Source: Nocardioides sp. zg-1308 (GTDB lineage: Bacteria > Actinomycetota > Actinomycetes > Propionibacteriales > Nocardioidaceae). From it: DNA of 64,000 nucleotides. Both the position numbers and the translations under genes were made by a program. Positions 17,214-25,225 of the stretch are shown in pieces. The stretch is taken from positions 186,001 to 250,000 of the forward strand of contig NZ_JABJQY010000005.1 in the NCBI RefSeq assembly GCF_013155375.1, in the 5' to 3' direction. Below the pieces are notes generated by a model. That model worked only from the letters and a program-made list of their open reading frames with translations. It searched no databases and had not been told where the DNA came from. How positions within the stretch are numbered: the stretch's first letter is position 1; each line of letters begins with the position of its first letter.

Positions 17214-18070
17214 CGCGCCACCACCAGGAGCGCCGCGTCGGCGATGGCGATGGCGATGGCGGCCAGGAAGGGCAGCCGACCCGAGCCGCGGACCACGACG
17301 ACCGCGAGGACCAGGACGCACGCGGCCGCCGCCACGGCGACGGCGGTGGGCGGTGCGGCACCCACGAGCACCACCGCGGATGCGGCGACGAGGACGGCGC
17401 CGGCCACCGGCGCGATCCGACGGGGGCCGAGCCGGTGCGGCAGGCCGCGGACGCCGGTGGCGGCGTCGTCGTCGAGGTCTGGCAAAACGTTGAGCAGGTG
17501 GGCGCCCACGCCGAGCAGCGCCGCGCCGACGGGCCACCACCACGGCGGGGCCTCGCCGTCGGCCCAGGTCACCACGGCCGTCAGCCCCCCGAAGGACAGG
17601 GCGTAGGGCACCCACGACCAGACGGTGGCCTTGAGGCCGAGGTTGTAGGCCCACGCCGACGCGACGCAGCCCAGGTGCAGCAGCCCGGCGACGGTCCCGA
17701 GCGCCAGGGACAGCCCGACGCAGGCCACGATCGCGCACCCGCACGCCAGGCGTACGACGCGCTCCGACCCCGCGCCGGTGACCAGCGGCTTGTCGAGGCG
17801 TCCCGCCCGACGGTCGCGGGACAGGTCGACGAGGTCGTTGCTCCAGCCGATGGACAGCTGTCCGGCCAGCACCGCCGCCACGACGAGCGCGGCGCGGCCG
17901 GGGCTGAGGCCCTGCGCGGCGGCGAGGAGCCCCGCCAGGACGGTGACGGCCAGCGCCGGCGCAGGGTGCGACGCGGCGACCAGGCCCCGGACGGGAGAAC
18001 GCCCGGCGGCCGGCTCAGGAGCGACTCCGGCGGTCACCAGGCCCTCCGTCCGCGCGTCGGGGCCGGTCAT
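17210..18070 (-). CDS. UbiA family prenyltransferase
   Basis: A 286-aa membrane enzyme with about eight or nine helices. The first aspartate motif is NDLVDLSRD (Asn78 to Asp86) and the second is around DLDDDAATG, both needed for Mg-diphosphate binding. Such enzymes transfer a prenyl group to an aromatic ring or other acceptor. The first motif is not the NDxFDxxSD form of the lycopene elongase CrtEb, so C50 carotenoid formation is not favoured. Acceptor may be the type III PKS product encoded two genes downstream; this is inference. Confidence 0.85.
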   Translation of the reverse strand: MTGPDARTEGLVTAGVAPEPAAGRSPVRGLVAASHPAPALAVTVLAGLLAAAQGLSPGRAALVVAAVLAGQLSIGWSNDLVDLSRDRRAGRLDKPLVTGAGSERVVRLACGCAIVACVGLSLALGTVAGLLHLGCVASAWAYNLGLKATVWSWVPYALSFGGLTAVVTWADGEAPPWWWPVGAALLGVGAHLLNVLPDLDDDAATGVRGLPHRLGPRRIAPVAGAVLVAASAVVLVGAAPPTAVAVAAAACVLVLAVVVVRGSGRLPFLAAIAIAIADAALLVVAR

Positions 18071-18951
18071 GCGTCGCCCGGCCCGGGTGAGGAGGGGTAC
18101 CCGTGGGGGACCCGCGCATGCGTGCCCGGCAGCGCGCGACCCGCCCGTGGGGCGGCGGCGCCGAGGACGGCGACCAGCCAGCCCGCCGCGACGTCGACGA
18201 CGTAGTGCTCGCCGGTGTAGACGAGGGTCAGGGCCATCGCCACGGCGTAGGTCAGCAGGGCGGCCCGGGCGATCCGGCCGACGGAGGGCCAGAGGAACAG
18301 CGCGGTCAGCAGGGCGGCACCGGCGTGCAGCGACGGCATGGCGGCGACCGGGTTGCTGCCGGACTGGCCGAGCTCCACCAGGGACCCGATCCCACCCAGC
18401 CCGAGGTGCTCCCACCCCACGTGGGAGATGCGGTCCACGGACTCGATGGCGCCCCGCTGCGAGGCCAGCCAGGGCGGCGCGGCGGGGTAGAGGAGGTAGC
18501 CCGCGATCCCGATGAGCGACATGGCCAGCACGGCGGTGAGCCAGTCGCGGAACCGGTCGCGCAGCCGGAACCACACCACGGCCGTCAGCAGCGGGATGGT
18601 GACGAAGTGGGTGACGTAGACGAGGGCCGCCACCGCGTCGTACCAGTGCGTGCCCCCGTCGGTGAGGCGCTGCTGAAGCCAGCTGCTGGGGACCGTGCCG
18701 AAGACGCGCTCGTCGCCGTGCGCCGGACCCAGGACGTGCAGGCCGGCGCCGAGCCGGTTGGTGGAGGCGCCGTCGCCGGTGCCGAGCGGGGCGGTGATCC
18801 ACTGGGCGAGCCAGTAGGCAGCGAGGATCGCGCTGAGGGGGGACCAGGCGATGAGGAGCTGCGCGATCGGCCCGTGGCGCGACCCGGTCCCCTCGTCGGG
18901 ACGGACCCGGGCGCGGGGGGTCGCCTGGCGTTCGGCGGCTTCACTGCTCAT
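18067..18951 (-). CDS. PAP2 superfamily membrane phosphatase
   Basis: A 294-aa polytopic membrane protein with the C-terminal PAP2 motifs PSLHAGAA and YTGEHYVVDVAAGW (catalytic and acid/base histidines). The N-terminal half has extra helices and the layout resembles the inositol-phosphorylceramide-synthase-like branch. In this operon it could hydrolyse a prenyl diphosphate or transfer a phospho head group; the sequence does not decide. Its ATG lies within the 3' end of the acyltransferase gene (11-bp overlap). Confidence 0.82.
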   Translation of the reverse strand: MSSEAAERQATPRARVRPDEGTGSRHGPIAQLLIAWSPLSAILAAYWLAQWITAPLGTGDGASTNRLGAGLHVLGPAHGDERVFGTVPSSWLQQRLTDGGTHWYDAVAALVYVTHFVTIPLLTAVVWFRLRDRFRDWLTAVLAMSLIGIAGYLLYPAAPPWLASQRGAIESVDRISHVGWEHLGLGGIGSLVELGQSGSNPVAAMPSLHAGAALLTALFLWPSVGRIARAALLTYAVAMALTLVYTGEHYVVDVAAGWLVAVLGAAAPRAGRALPGTHARVPHGYPSSPGPGDA

Positions 18952-19447
18952 GCGGGCTCCGGCGTCGGGACAGCCGCTCGATCAGCGACTGCGTACGGAA
19001 GCGGTTGTAGCGCTGGATGGCGATGAACGGAAGGTTGACCAGCACGCCGTAGGCGACCAGCAGGCCTGCGGCGAGAGGCGGGTTCCACAGCACGAAGAGC
19101 GGACCGCACGACAGGGCCCACCAGTGGGCCAGCTCGGCGCGCCGGGTCTCGCGGACGAACAGCAGCAGGCCGTCGAGGTCGTGGGCCGGCAGCTGGCGCT
19201 TGCTGACGCCGCCCTGGAACAGCGCGCCGGCCTCGGGGAGCCGGTCCTTCCAGCGGTGGATGCGCAGCCGCCGCCGGTACCACGTCCCGCCCGCCTCGAA
19301 GCGTCGCGGCCGCAGCGCCCAGCGGTCGCGGTCGAGCCACGCGGCGGGGACCCGGTGCGCGGCGTAGCCGGTGGCGGCGTGGAAGAAGCCCCACGCGAGG
19401 ACGTCGACGACGACGGTGAGCGTCTGCGGCATGACGTAGCGCAGCAT
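18941..19447 (-). CDS. CrtO-like carotenoid-glycoside acyltransferase
   Basis: A 168-aa membrane protein matching the glycosyl-4,4'-diaponeurosporenoate acyltransferase (CrtO) family of the staphyloxanthin pathway. It has the family features TWYRRRLRIHRWKDRLPEAG and GGVSKRQLPA, and three or four hydrophobic helices. It would attach a fatty acyl chain to the sugar of a glycosylated carotenoid. The ATG overlaps the stop of the glycosyltransferase by one base (TGATG). The carrier carotenoid here is C40 rather than the C30 of Staphylococcus. Confidence 0.8.
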   Translation of the reverse strand: MLRYVMPQTLTVVVDVLAWGFFHAATGYAAHRVPAAWLDRDRWALRPRRFEAGGTWYRRRLRIHRWKDRLPEAGALFQGGVSKRQLPAHDLDGLLLFVRETRRAELAHWWALSCGPLFVLWNPPLAAGLLVAYGVLVNLPFIAIQRYNRFRTQSLIERLSRRRSPHEQ

Positions 19448-20613
19448 CACACCACCTCCTCGGCCGACCCGCGCCCGCGCAGGTCGACCTCGCGCCCGCG
19501 CCAGGGCACGGAGCGGCGTACGACGGTGAGCGCGGCGGAGCGCGCGAAGACGAGGTCGAACGCGAGCAGCGGCAGCGGGAACAGCGCCCACGTCCACCAG
19601 CGGAACGCCCCCACCTGCCGCAGGACGTGGCGCACCTGCCACGACGTGCCCAGCCAGGCGACGGCCCACAGCAGCGGGTGGCCGGTGCTGAGGCCACCAC
19701 CGAGCCCGGTCACGAGCTCGAGGAGCGAGCTCACCGCTCCGACCGCCACGGCGTGGTGGGCGCTGATCCACAGCACCGTGCCCAGCGTGGCGGACGGTGA
19801 GGCGGCCGACGCCCCGGACGCGATGTTCTTGGTCCACCCGGCCACGAGCTGACCGAGCCCGCCGGGATAGCTGCGCATCCGCAGCGCGTCGCCGCCGACC
19901 GCGCACCACACCGGCAGGCCGGCCCGGTGGTAGGCGGCGGCCAGGGACGCGTCGTCGAGGACCTCGCCGCGGACCGCCGCGTGCCCGCCGGCGTGGGCCA
20001 GGTCGTCGCGGGCGGTGAGCAGGCACGGGCCGAAGGCCATCGCTCGCCGGGGGTGCCGGGTGAAGGCGGAGCTCGCCATCACCGCCACCAGGTTGAAGTA
20101 GGCCGACAGCTGCTCGTAGGGCCGGCGGACGGCGTGGAACGGCTGCACCGACACCAGTCCGCCGCGCCGGCGATGCTCGACCAGGAGGGACTCGAGGGCG
20201 TGGGGCGCGAGCACGGTGTCGGCGTCGAGGAACAGGAGCAGGTCGCCCGACGCCTCCTCGGCGCCGCGGTGGCAGGCCCACGCCTTCCCGGTCCAGCCGG
20301 GCGGAGGCGTGCCGGCGGGTACGACGCGCGCACCGGCCCCGGCGGCCACGTCAGCGGTGCGGTCGGCCGAGGCGTCGTCGACCACGACCACCTCGGCGAC
20401 CGGCACGGTGAGCGTCGCCAGCGAGGCGAGGAGGTGGGGGAGGGTCTGCTCCTCGTCGCGCGCCGGCACCACGACCGACACCCGCCGGTGTCCCGCACCG
20501 GGAGCCGGTGCGGGACGAGTCCCGGGTGCAGGGAGCGTCCGGAGGTCGGCGACCAGCCACTGGGCCCACGCCGCGGCGGCCAGCAGGAGCAGGACGATCA
20601 CGACCTCGGTCAT
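19447..20613 (-). CDS. CrtQ-like family 2 glycosyltransferase
   Basis: A 388-aa membrane-associated GT-A enzyme. An N-terminal membrane helix (about 3-20) precedes the catalytic domain with VSVVVPARDEEQTLP, VVDDASADRT and the DxD motif LFLDADT; three or four hydrophobic helices follow (from about 285). This is the architecture of CrtQ-type carotenoid glycosyltransferases. The acyltransferase gene that follows strengthens the assignment. The sugar donor is not predictable from sequence. Confidence 0.82.
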   Translation of the reverse strand: MTEVVIVLLLLAAAAWAQWLVADLRTLPAPGTRPAPAPGAGHRRVSVVVPARDEEQTLPHLLASLATLTVPVAEVVVVDDASADRTADVAAGAGARVVPAGTPPPGWTGKAWACHRGAEEASGDLLLFLDADTVLAPHALESLLVEHRRRGGLVSVQPFHAVRRPYEQLSAYFNLVAVMASSAFTRHPRRAMAFGPCLLTARDDLAHAGGHAAVRGEVLDDASLAAAYHRAGLPVWCAVGGDALRMRSYPGGLGQLVAGWTKNIASGASAASPSATLGTVLWISAHHAVAVGAVSSLLELVTGLGGGLSTGHPLLWAVAWLGTSWQVRHVLRQVGAFRWWTWALFPLPLLAFDLVFARSAALTVVRRSVPWRGREVDLRGRGSAEEVV

Positions 20614-22004
20614 GCCGGGCCGCCTCCCGTGCGGGTCACGACGAGAGGCATCCCCCCGCGGGGGTGCACGGCGACCTTGGCCTCCGCGCGCGGCCTGACC
20701 CAGCCGGCGGGCACGGTGACGCGGTGCTCGCGCAGCAGCTCGGCCAGCACCACGACCATCTCGCCGAGGGCGAACTCGCGGCCGATGCACAGTCGCGGGC
20801 CGAGCCCGAAGGGCAGGTAGGCCGATCGTCCGGCCCCGCTGTCGAGGAACCGCTCCGGCCGGAACGCCAGCGGCTCGGTCCACGGGTCCTCGCGGCGGTG
20901 CATCAACCACGGGCTGATGATGACCAGCGTCCCGGGCGGCACCTCACGCCCGCCGATGACGTCGGCGGCGTCCGAGCGGCGCGAGAGCGCCCAGGCGGGC
21001 GGGAAGAGGCGGAGGGCCTCGTCGATCACGGCCCGGGTCCAGGGCAGCTGGTCGCGGTGGTCGAGCAGCGTCACGGGTCCGGGGTGGTCGGCCAGCTCGG
21101 CGCGCAGCCGGTCCTGGGCCTCGGGGTGCTCGGCGAGCAGCATGAGCGTCCAGGCCAGCCCCGCGGCCACCGTCTCGTGCCCGGCGACGACCATCGTGAC
21201 GAGCTCGTCGCGCACCTCGCCGTCGGTCATGCCGCTGTCGAGGAGCAGGCCGAGGAGGTCGTCGCCGTGGGTCGAGGTCGCGCCCCGTGCGCGCCGCTGG
21301 GCGATGATCTCGGCGGCACCGGAGTCGAGGCGACGCCGGGCCGAGCGCAGCCGCAGGTTGGTGCGGGTGGGCGTCCAGGCGGCCGTCGGGAGGACGGAGC
21401 GGCCGAGGCGCACGACGAGCTCGGCGGCGTCGCTCGTGGCGTCCAGCAGCGCCTGCGCCTGTCCCGACAGGTCGGTGGAGAAGAGCGCGCGGCCGACCGC
21501 GTCGAGCCCGATGGTGTGCGTCAGGGCCGCGACGTCGACGGTGCGGCCGTGCGCGGGGGCGGACCGGTCGAGCGTCGCGCCGACGGCGTCGCGGGCGGCG
21601 GCGCGCACCTGGTCGCTCACCGCGAGGAGCCGCTGGTGGTGGAAGGCGGGTGCCGCCAGCCGCCGGTGCTCGATCCAGCTGGGCTCGGCCGAGGCGAGGA
21701 GGCCCGGACCGGTGACCCGCGCCAGGGCGGCGTACTGCACCGTCTCCTTGCGCCAGTTGCGGGCCGCGGTCTGCAGGACGTGGCGGGCGTCGGCGGGGTC
21801 GTTGAGCAGCAGCGCCGGGGCTCCCGGGACCGGGAAGGACACGAGGTCACCGAACCGCCCGGACACCGCCACCAGGAACGACAGCGGATCGGCACGGATG
21901 GACCGGAAGCCCCGCGCCATCTCCAGGGAGGTGGGCCCGGGGACCCCCACGTCGGTGGGCTGCATGGACTCCTGGAAGGCCTGGATCCGCGTCGTGACGC
22001 TCAC
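20610..22004 (-). CDS. Cytochrome P450, probable carotenoid hydroxylase
   Basis: A 464-aa P450 with all hallmarks: C-helix WIEHRR, I-helix AGHETVAAGL, ExxR in EALRLF, the PERF segment and the heme ligand Cys406 in FGLGPRLCIGRE. Its place between the lycopene cyclase and glycosyltransferase genes suggests it hydroxylates the cyclised carotenoid (like the CYP175A1 beta-carotene hydroxylase of Thermus), creating the OH for glycosylation. No dedicated ferredoxin is encoded nearby. GTG start overlaps crtYd by 4 bp. Confidence 0.9.
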   Translation of the reverse strand: MSVTTRIQAFQESMQPTDVGVPGPTSLEMARGFRSIRADPLSFLVAVSGRFGDLVSFPVPGAPALLLNDPADARHVLQTAARNWRKETVQYAALARVTGPGLLASAEPSWIEHRRLAAPAFHHQRLLAVSDQVRAAARDAVGATLDRSAPAHGRTVDVAALTHTIGLDAVGRALFSTDLSGQAQALLDATSDAAELVVRLGRSVLPTAAWTPTRTNLRLRSARRRLDSGAAEIIAQRRARGATSTHGDDLLGLLLDSGMTDGEVRDELVTMVVAGHETVAAGLAWTLMLLAEHPEAQDRLRAELADHPGPVTLLDHRDQLPWTRAVIDEALRLFPPAWALSRRSDAADVIGGREVPPGTLVIISPWLMHRREDPWTEPLAFRPERFLDSGAGRSAYLPFGLGPRLCIGREFALGEMVVVLAELLREHRVTVPAGWVRPRAEAKVAVHPRGGMPLVVTRTGGGPA

Positions 22005-22366
22005 GACGTCGCCCTGTCGACGGCGCTGTCGACGGTGCTGTCCGCGGCACGGTGGCGGCCCAGCCACGTCCAGGCCACGCAGCTGGTCAGCACGAGCGCG
22101 AAGCCGAACGCCAGGTCCTCCACCGGTGCGAAGAGGATCCGGCCGTCCCCGACCAGGACCACGTCCTCGCTGCCGAGGATGGTGTCGGGGTCGTAGCGCA
22201 CGATGCCGCGCCCGGTCAGCCACCCGTTGGTGAGCAGCTGGAAGAACACGATGATGGCGTAGGCCGACCACCAGTCGCTGGTCGAGGTGACCCGGGTGCG
22301 CGCGACCCAGCGGTCGAGGACGATCGCGGCCACGACGCCGAGGGCCGCGAGGGCGGTGTAGCTCAT
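22001..22366 (-). CDS. crtYd: Lycopene cyclase, small subunit CrtYd type
   Basis: A 121-aa membrane protein with three helices and the CrtYd signature FAPVEDLAFGFALVLTS. In actinobacteria CrtYc and CrtYd form a heterodimeric lycopene cyclase unrelated to plant-type CrtY. ATG overlaps the crtYc stop. Ring type (beta or epsilon) cannot be decided from sequence. Confidence 0.88.
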   Translation of the reverse strand: MSYTALAALGVVAAIVLDRWVARTRVTSTSDWWSAYAIIVFFQLLTNGWLTGRGIVRYDPDTILGSEDVVLVGDGRILFAPVEDLAFGFALVLTSCVAWTWLGRHRAADSTVDSAVDRATS

Positions 22367-22716
22367 CGGGCCTCCTCGCGGCGCCGGCCCGACCCGGGCC
22401 GTACGCCCCGGCGGGCTGCCCGGACCCCCTCCAGCGTCAGCACCGCCACGACCGGGATCACGACGAAGAAGGAGATCTCCTCCAGCGGCAGCCCGGCGAC
22501 CCGCCACGGCAGGGTCTGCTCCTCGTCGAACCACCAGTGGCCCGCGTGGGTGGCGTAGAGGTCCCACAGCAGGAACGGCGTCCCGGCCAGGAGCACGGTC
22601 AGGAGGAGGCGGCGCGGCTGGCGCAGCACCCGGAGGCGGAACGCCGGCACGAGCGGCAGGGTGCCGACGAGGCAGAACACCAGCATCGCGACGTAGGACC
22701 AGTGCGGCAGCGTCAT
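22363..22716 (-). CDS. crtYc: Lycopene cyclase, subunit CrtYc type
   Basis: A 117-aa membrane protein with three helices. The motif LPLEEISFFVVIP is the conserved PxEE segment of CrtYc. It follows crtI with an ATGA overlap and precedes its partner crtYd, the standard actinobacterial order. It should cyclise the lycopene made by CrtI. Confidence 0.88.
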   Translation of the reverse strand: MTLPHWSYVAMLVFCLVGTLPLVPAFRLRVLRQPRRLLLTVLLAGTPFLLWDLYATHAGHWWFDEEQTLPWRVAGLPLEEISFFVVIPVVAVLTLEGVRAARRGVRPGSGRRREEAR

Positions 22717-24344
22717 CGCCCCACCGGCAGGCTGGACCGGTCGCCCGACAGCCGCTTGAGCACCAGCTCGGCGCTGATCAGGCACATCGGCAGGCCCACG
22801 CCCGGCACCGTGCTGGCGCCGGCGTAGAGCAGGCCGTCGACCTTGCCCGAGACGTTGCCCGGCCGGAAGAAGGCGCTCTGCCGCAGGGTGTGCTCCAGGC
22901 CCAGGGCGCCGCCGCGCCAGGCGTTGTAGCGCGTGGCGAAGTCGTCGGGGCCCACGGTGTGGCGCACCCGGATGCGGTCGCGGAGGTCCGGGATGCCGGC
23001 CCAGCCGGCGACCTGGTCGATGGCGGCGTCCGCGGTGCGCTCGACCAGCTCGGACCCGGCCCCCTCGTCGCCACCGGCACCGATGGCGGTGTCGGCGGGC
23101 ACGGGCACCAGCACGAAGAGGTTCTCGCAGCCCTCGGGCGCGACGGAGGGGTCGGTCTCGGAGGGCTTGCAGACGTAGATCGAGGCCGGATCGGGGACGC
23201 GGGCGTCCTTGCCGAAGATGTCGCCGAAGTTCTGCCTCCAGTCGGAGGTGAAGAACAGCGAGTGGTGCGGCAGCTCGGGCAGTCGCCCCTCGACGCCGAG
23301 CATGGCCAGCACCGCCCCCGGACCGGGGGAGCGGCCGCGCCAGGACGGCTCCGGGTGGGTCTGCAGCGGCTCGGGCAGCAGGGCCGTCTCGAGGTGGTGC
23401 AGGTCGGCGGCACCGACCACGACGTCCGCGGCGAACGTGCCGGTCGCACCGCCGTGCTCCTCGCGGTAGGCCACGCCCGCGACGCCGGGCCGCCCGCCGC
23501 CGGCGGGGTCGGCGGTGACGATGTCGGTCGCCGCCGTGCCGGTGTGCAGGCGCGCACCGTGACGGCGCGCGAGCGAGGCGATGACCTCGATCAGCTGCGT
23601 GAAGCCACCCTGCGGGTAGAGCACGCGGTCGCCCAGGTCGAGCCGGCTCATCAGGTGGTACATGCTCGGCGCCCGGCTGGGCGAGGAGCCGAGGAAGACG
23701 GCGGGGTAGCCGAGCACCTGGCGCAGGCGGTTGTCGGAGAACGACGCGGCCACGTGGCTCTCGAGCGAGCGGGTGAGCAGCCGGCCGAGCCGGGGCGTGC
23801 GCCGCACCACGTCGGGGTGCAGGAAGGACGACGGCGAGTCGAAGTTGGTGTAGAGGAAGCGGCGCAGCGCCATGTCGTAGGTGTCCTCCGCCGAGCGGAG
23901 GTAGGCGTCGAAGCGCTCGCCGGCACCCGGCTCCAGCGACTCGAAGAGCGCCCGGTTGTGCTCGCGGTCGGGTCGCAGGTCGATCGGCTCGGGGTGCCCC
24001 TCGAAGAACACCCGGTAGCTCGGGTCGAGCACCCGCAGGTCCAGCTCGGCGTCGGCCGAGGTGCCGAGGAGCTCGAAGAAGTGCTCGAAGACCTCGGGCA
24101 TGAGGTACCACGACGCGCCGGTGTCGAAGCGGAACCCGTCGCGCTCGACGCTGCCGACGCGCCCGCCCAGGTCGTCGTTCTTCTCGAGCAGGTCGACGCT
24201 GTGCCCGCGGGAGGCGAGCAGGGCCGCCGTGGCGAGGCCGGCGATGCCGCCGCCGATGACGACCACGCTCGCGGACGAGCCGTCCTCGGCGGGGTGCAGC
24301 GCGGCACCGCGCCGGGTGATGCGCTCGGGAAGACGCAGGGTCAC
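22713..24344 (-). CDS. crtI: Phytoene desaturase CrtI
   Basis: A 543-aa FAD-dependent desaturase with VVVIGGGIAGLATAALLAS near residue 30, the DDLGGRVGS segment and the C-terminal GLLYAGASTVPGVGLPM motif that is diagnostic for CrtI. Length is slightly above the usual ~500 aa because of a basic N-terminal lead. It converts phytoene to lycopene. GTG start overlaps crtB by 4 bp. Confidence 0.95.
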   Translation of the reverse strand: MTLRLPERITRRGAALHPAEDGSSASVVVIGGGIAGLATAALLASRGHSVDLLEKNDDLGGRVGSVERDGFRFDTGASWYLMPEVFEHFFELLGTSADAELDLRVLDPSYRVFFEGHPEPIDLRPDREHNRALFESLEPGAGERFDAYLRSAEDTYDMALRRFLYTNFDSPSSFLHPDVVRRTPRLGRLLTRSLESHVAASFSDNRLRQVLGYPAVFLGSSPSRAPSMYHLMSRLDLGDRVLYPQGGFTQLIEVIASLARRHGARLHTGTAATDIVTADPAGGGRPGVAGVAYREEHGGATGTFAADVVVGAADLHHLETALLPEPLQTHPEPSWRGRSPGPGAVLAMLGVEGRLPELPHHSLFFTSDWRQNFGDIFGKDARVPDPASIYVCKPSETDPSVAPEGCENLFVLVPVPADTAIGAGGDEGAGSELVERTADAAIDQVAGWAGIPDLRDRIRVRHTVGPDDFATRYNAWRGGALGLEHTLRQSAFFRPGNVSGKVDGLLYAGASTVPGVGLPMCLISAELVLKRLSGDRSSLPVGR

Positions 24345-25225
24345 GACCGACCTCCGTGGATGGCGCCGACTGCGAGGCGCAGCTTGACGGCGGTGGGGAC
24401 GCGGACGCGGGTCCGCCGGATCTCGTCGGCGGAGGCGGCACGCAGGCGCGTGGCCAGCTCGGCGAACGTCGCGTGCGCGGCCCGCACCGCGCGGCGGCTG
24501 CTGGGCGGCAGGTCGGGGACGACGGCCGCGGCGGCCCGCAGGTCGGCGTCGATGTCGTCGAGGATGAGGTCGCGGTCCCGGTCGCAGAAGGCCTCGACGT
24601 CGAGGCCGGGGAAGTAGTCGCGGCGCAGCACGTCGTGGTCGTCGGACAGGTCGCGCACGAAGTTGAGCTTCTGGAAGGCCGCCCCGAGGCGTCGGGCGCC
24701 GGGCGCCAGCCGGTCGTACTGGTGCCCCCGGTCGGGCGGCGCGTCGGGTGCGGCGAGGAACGCGCGCAGGCACATCAGGCCCACCACCTCCGCCGAGCCG
24801 TAGACGTAGCGCTCGAAGCTCTCCGGGGTGTGCCGGGTCGTGTCGAGGTCGGTCCGCATCGAGGAGAAGAACGGCGCCACGACGTCGTCCTCGATCCCGA
24901 CCGCGATCGCCGTGCGGGCGAAGGCGTGGACGACGAGGTTGCCGCTGTAGCCGGTGCGCAGGGCGTGCCGCACGTCGTCCTCGAGCCAGTCGAGCATGGT
25001 GGCGCGTGCCTCCCGCGCCAGCGTCGGGTCGGGGTTGTCGACGATCTCGTCGGCCACCCGCACCAGCGCGTAGACGTTGCGGACCTGGGTGCGGACCGGC
25101 TCGGCGAGCAGGCGCGAGGCGAGCCCGAACGAGCTGGAGTACTCGCGGATGACGACCGCGGAGCTCGCCTCGGAGACGACGTCGTAGAGGCTGCGGGGGG
25201 TGCCCCTGCCGACGAACATGCTCAT
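24341..25225 (-). CDS. crtB: Phytoene synthase CrtB
   Basis: A 294-aa squalene/phytoene synthase with the two aspartate-rich motifs DEIVD (59-63) and NFVRDLSDDHD (about 187-197). It joins two GGPP molecules head to head to give phytoene. ATG overlaps the crtE stop. The protein lacks the N-terminal extension of plastid enzymes, as expected. Confidence 0.95.
   Translation of the reverse strand: MSMFVGRGTPRSLYDVVSEASSAVVIREYSSSFGLASRLLAEPVRTQVRNVYALVRVADEIVDNPDPTLAREARATMLDWLEDDVRHALRTGYSGNLVVHAFARTAIAVGIEDDVVAPFFSSMRTDLDTTRHTPESFERYVYGSAEVVGLMCLRAFLAAPDAPPDRGHQYDRLAPGARRLGAAFQKLNFVRDLSDDHDVLRRDYFPGLDVEAFCDRDRDLILDDIDADLRAAAAVVPDLPPSSRRAVRAAHATFAELATRLRAASADEIRRTRVRVPTAVKLRLAVGAIHGGRS

Noticed and set aside
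17210..18070. UbiA gene as lycopene elongase CrtEb (C50 carotenoids)
   Set aside because: The first aspartate motif is NDLVDLSRD rather than the CrtEb form, and the gene is coupled to a prenyl reductase and PKS, away from the cyclase genes.
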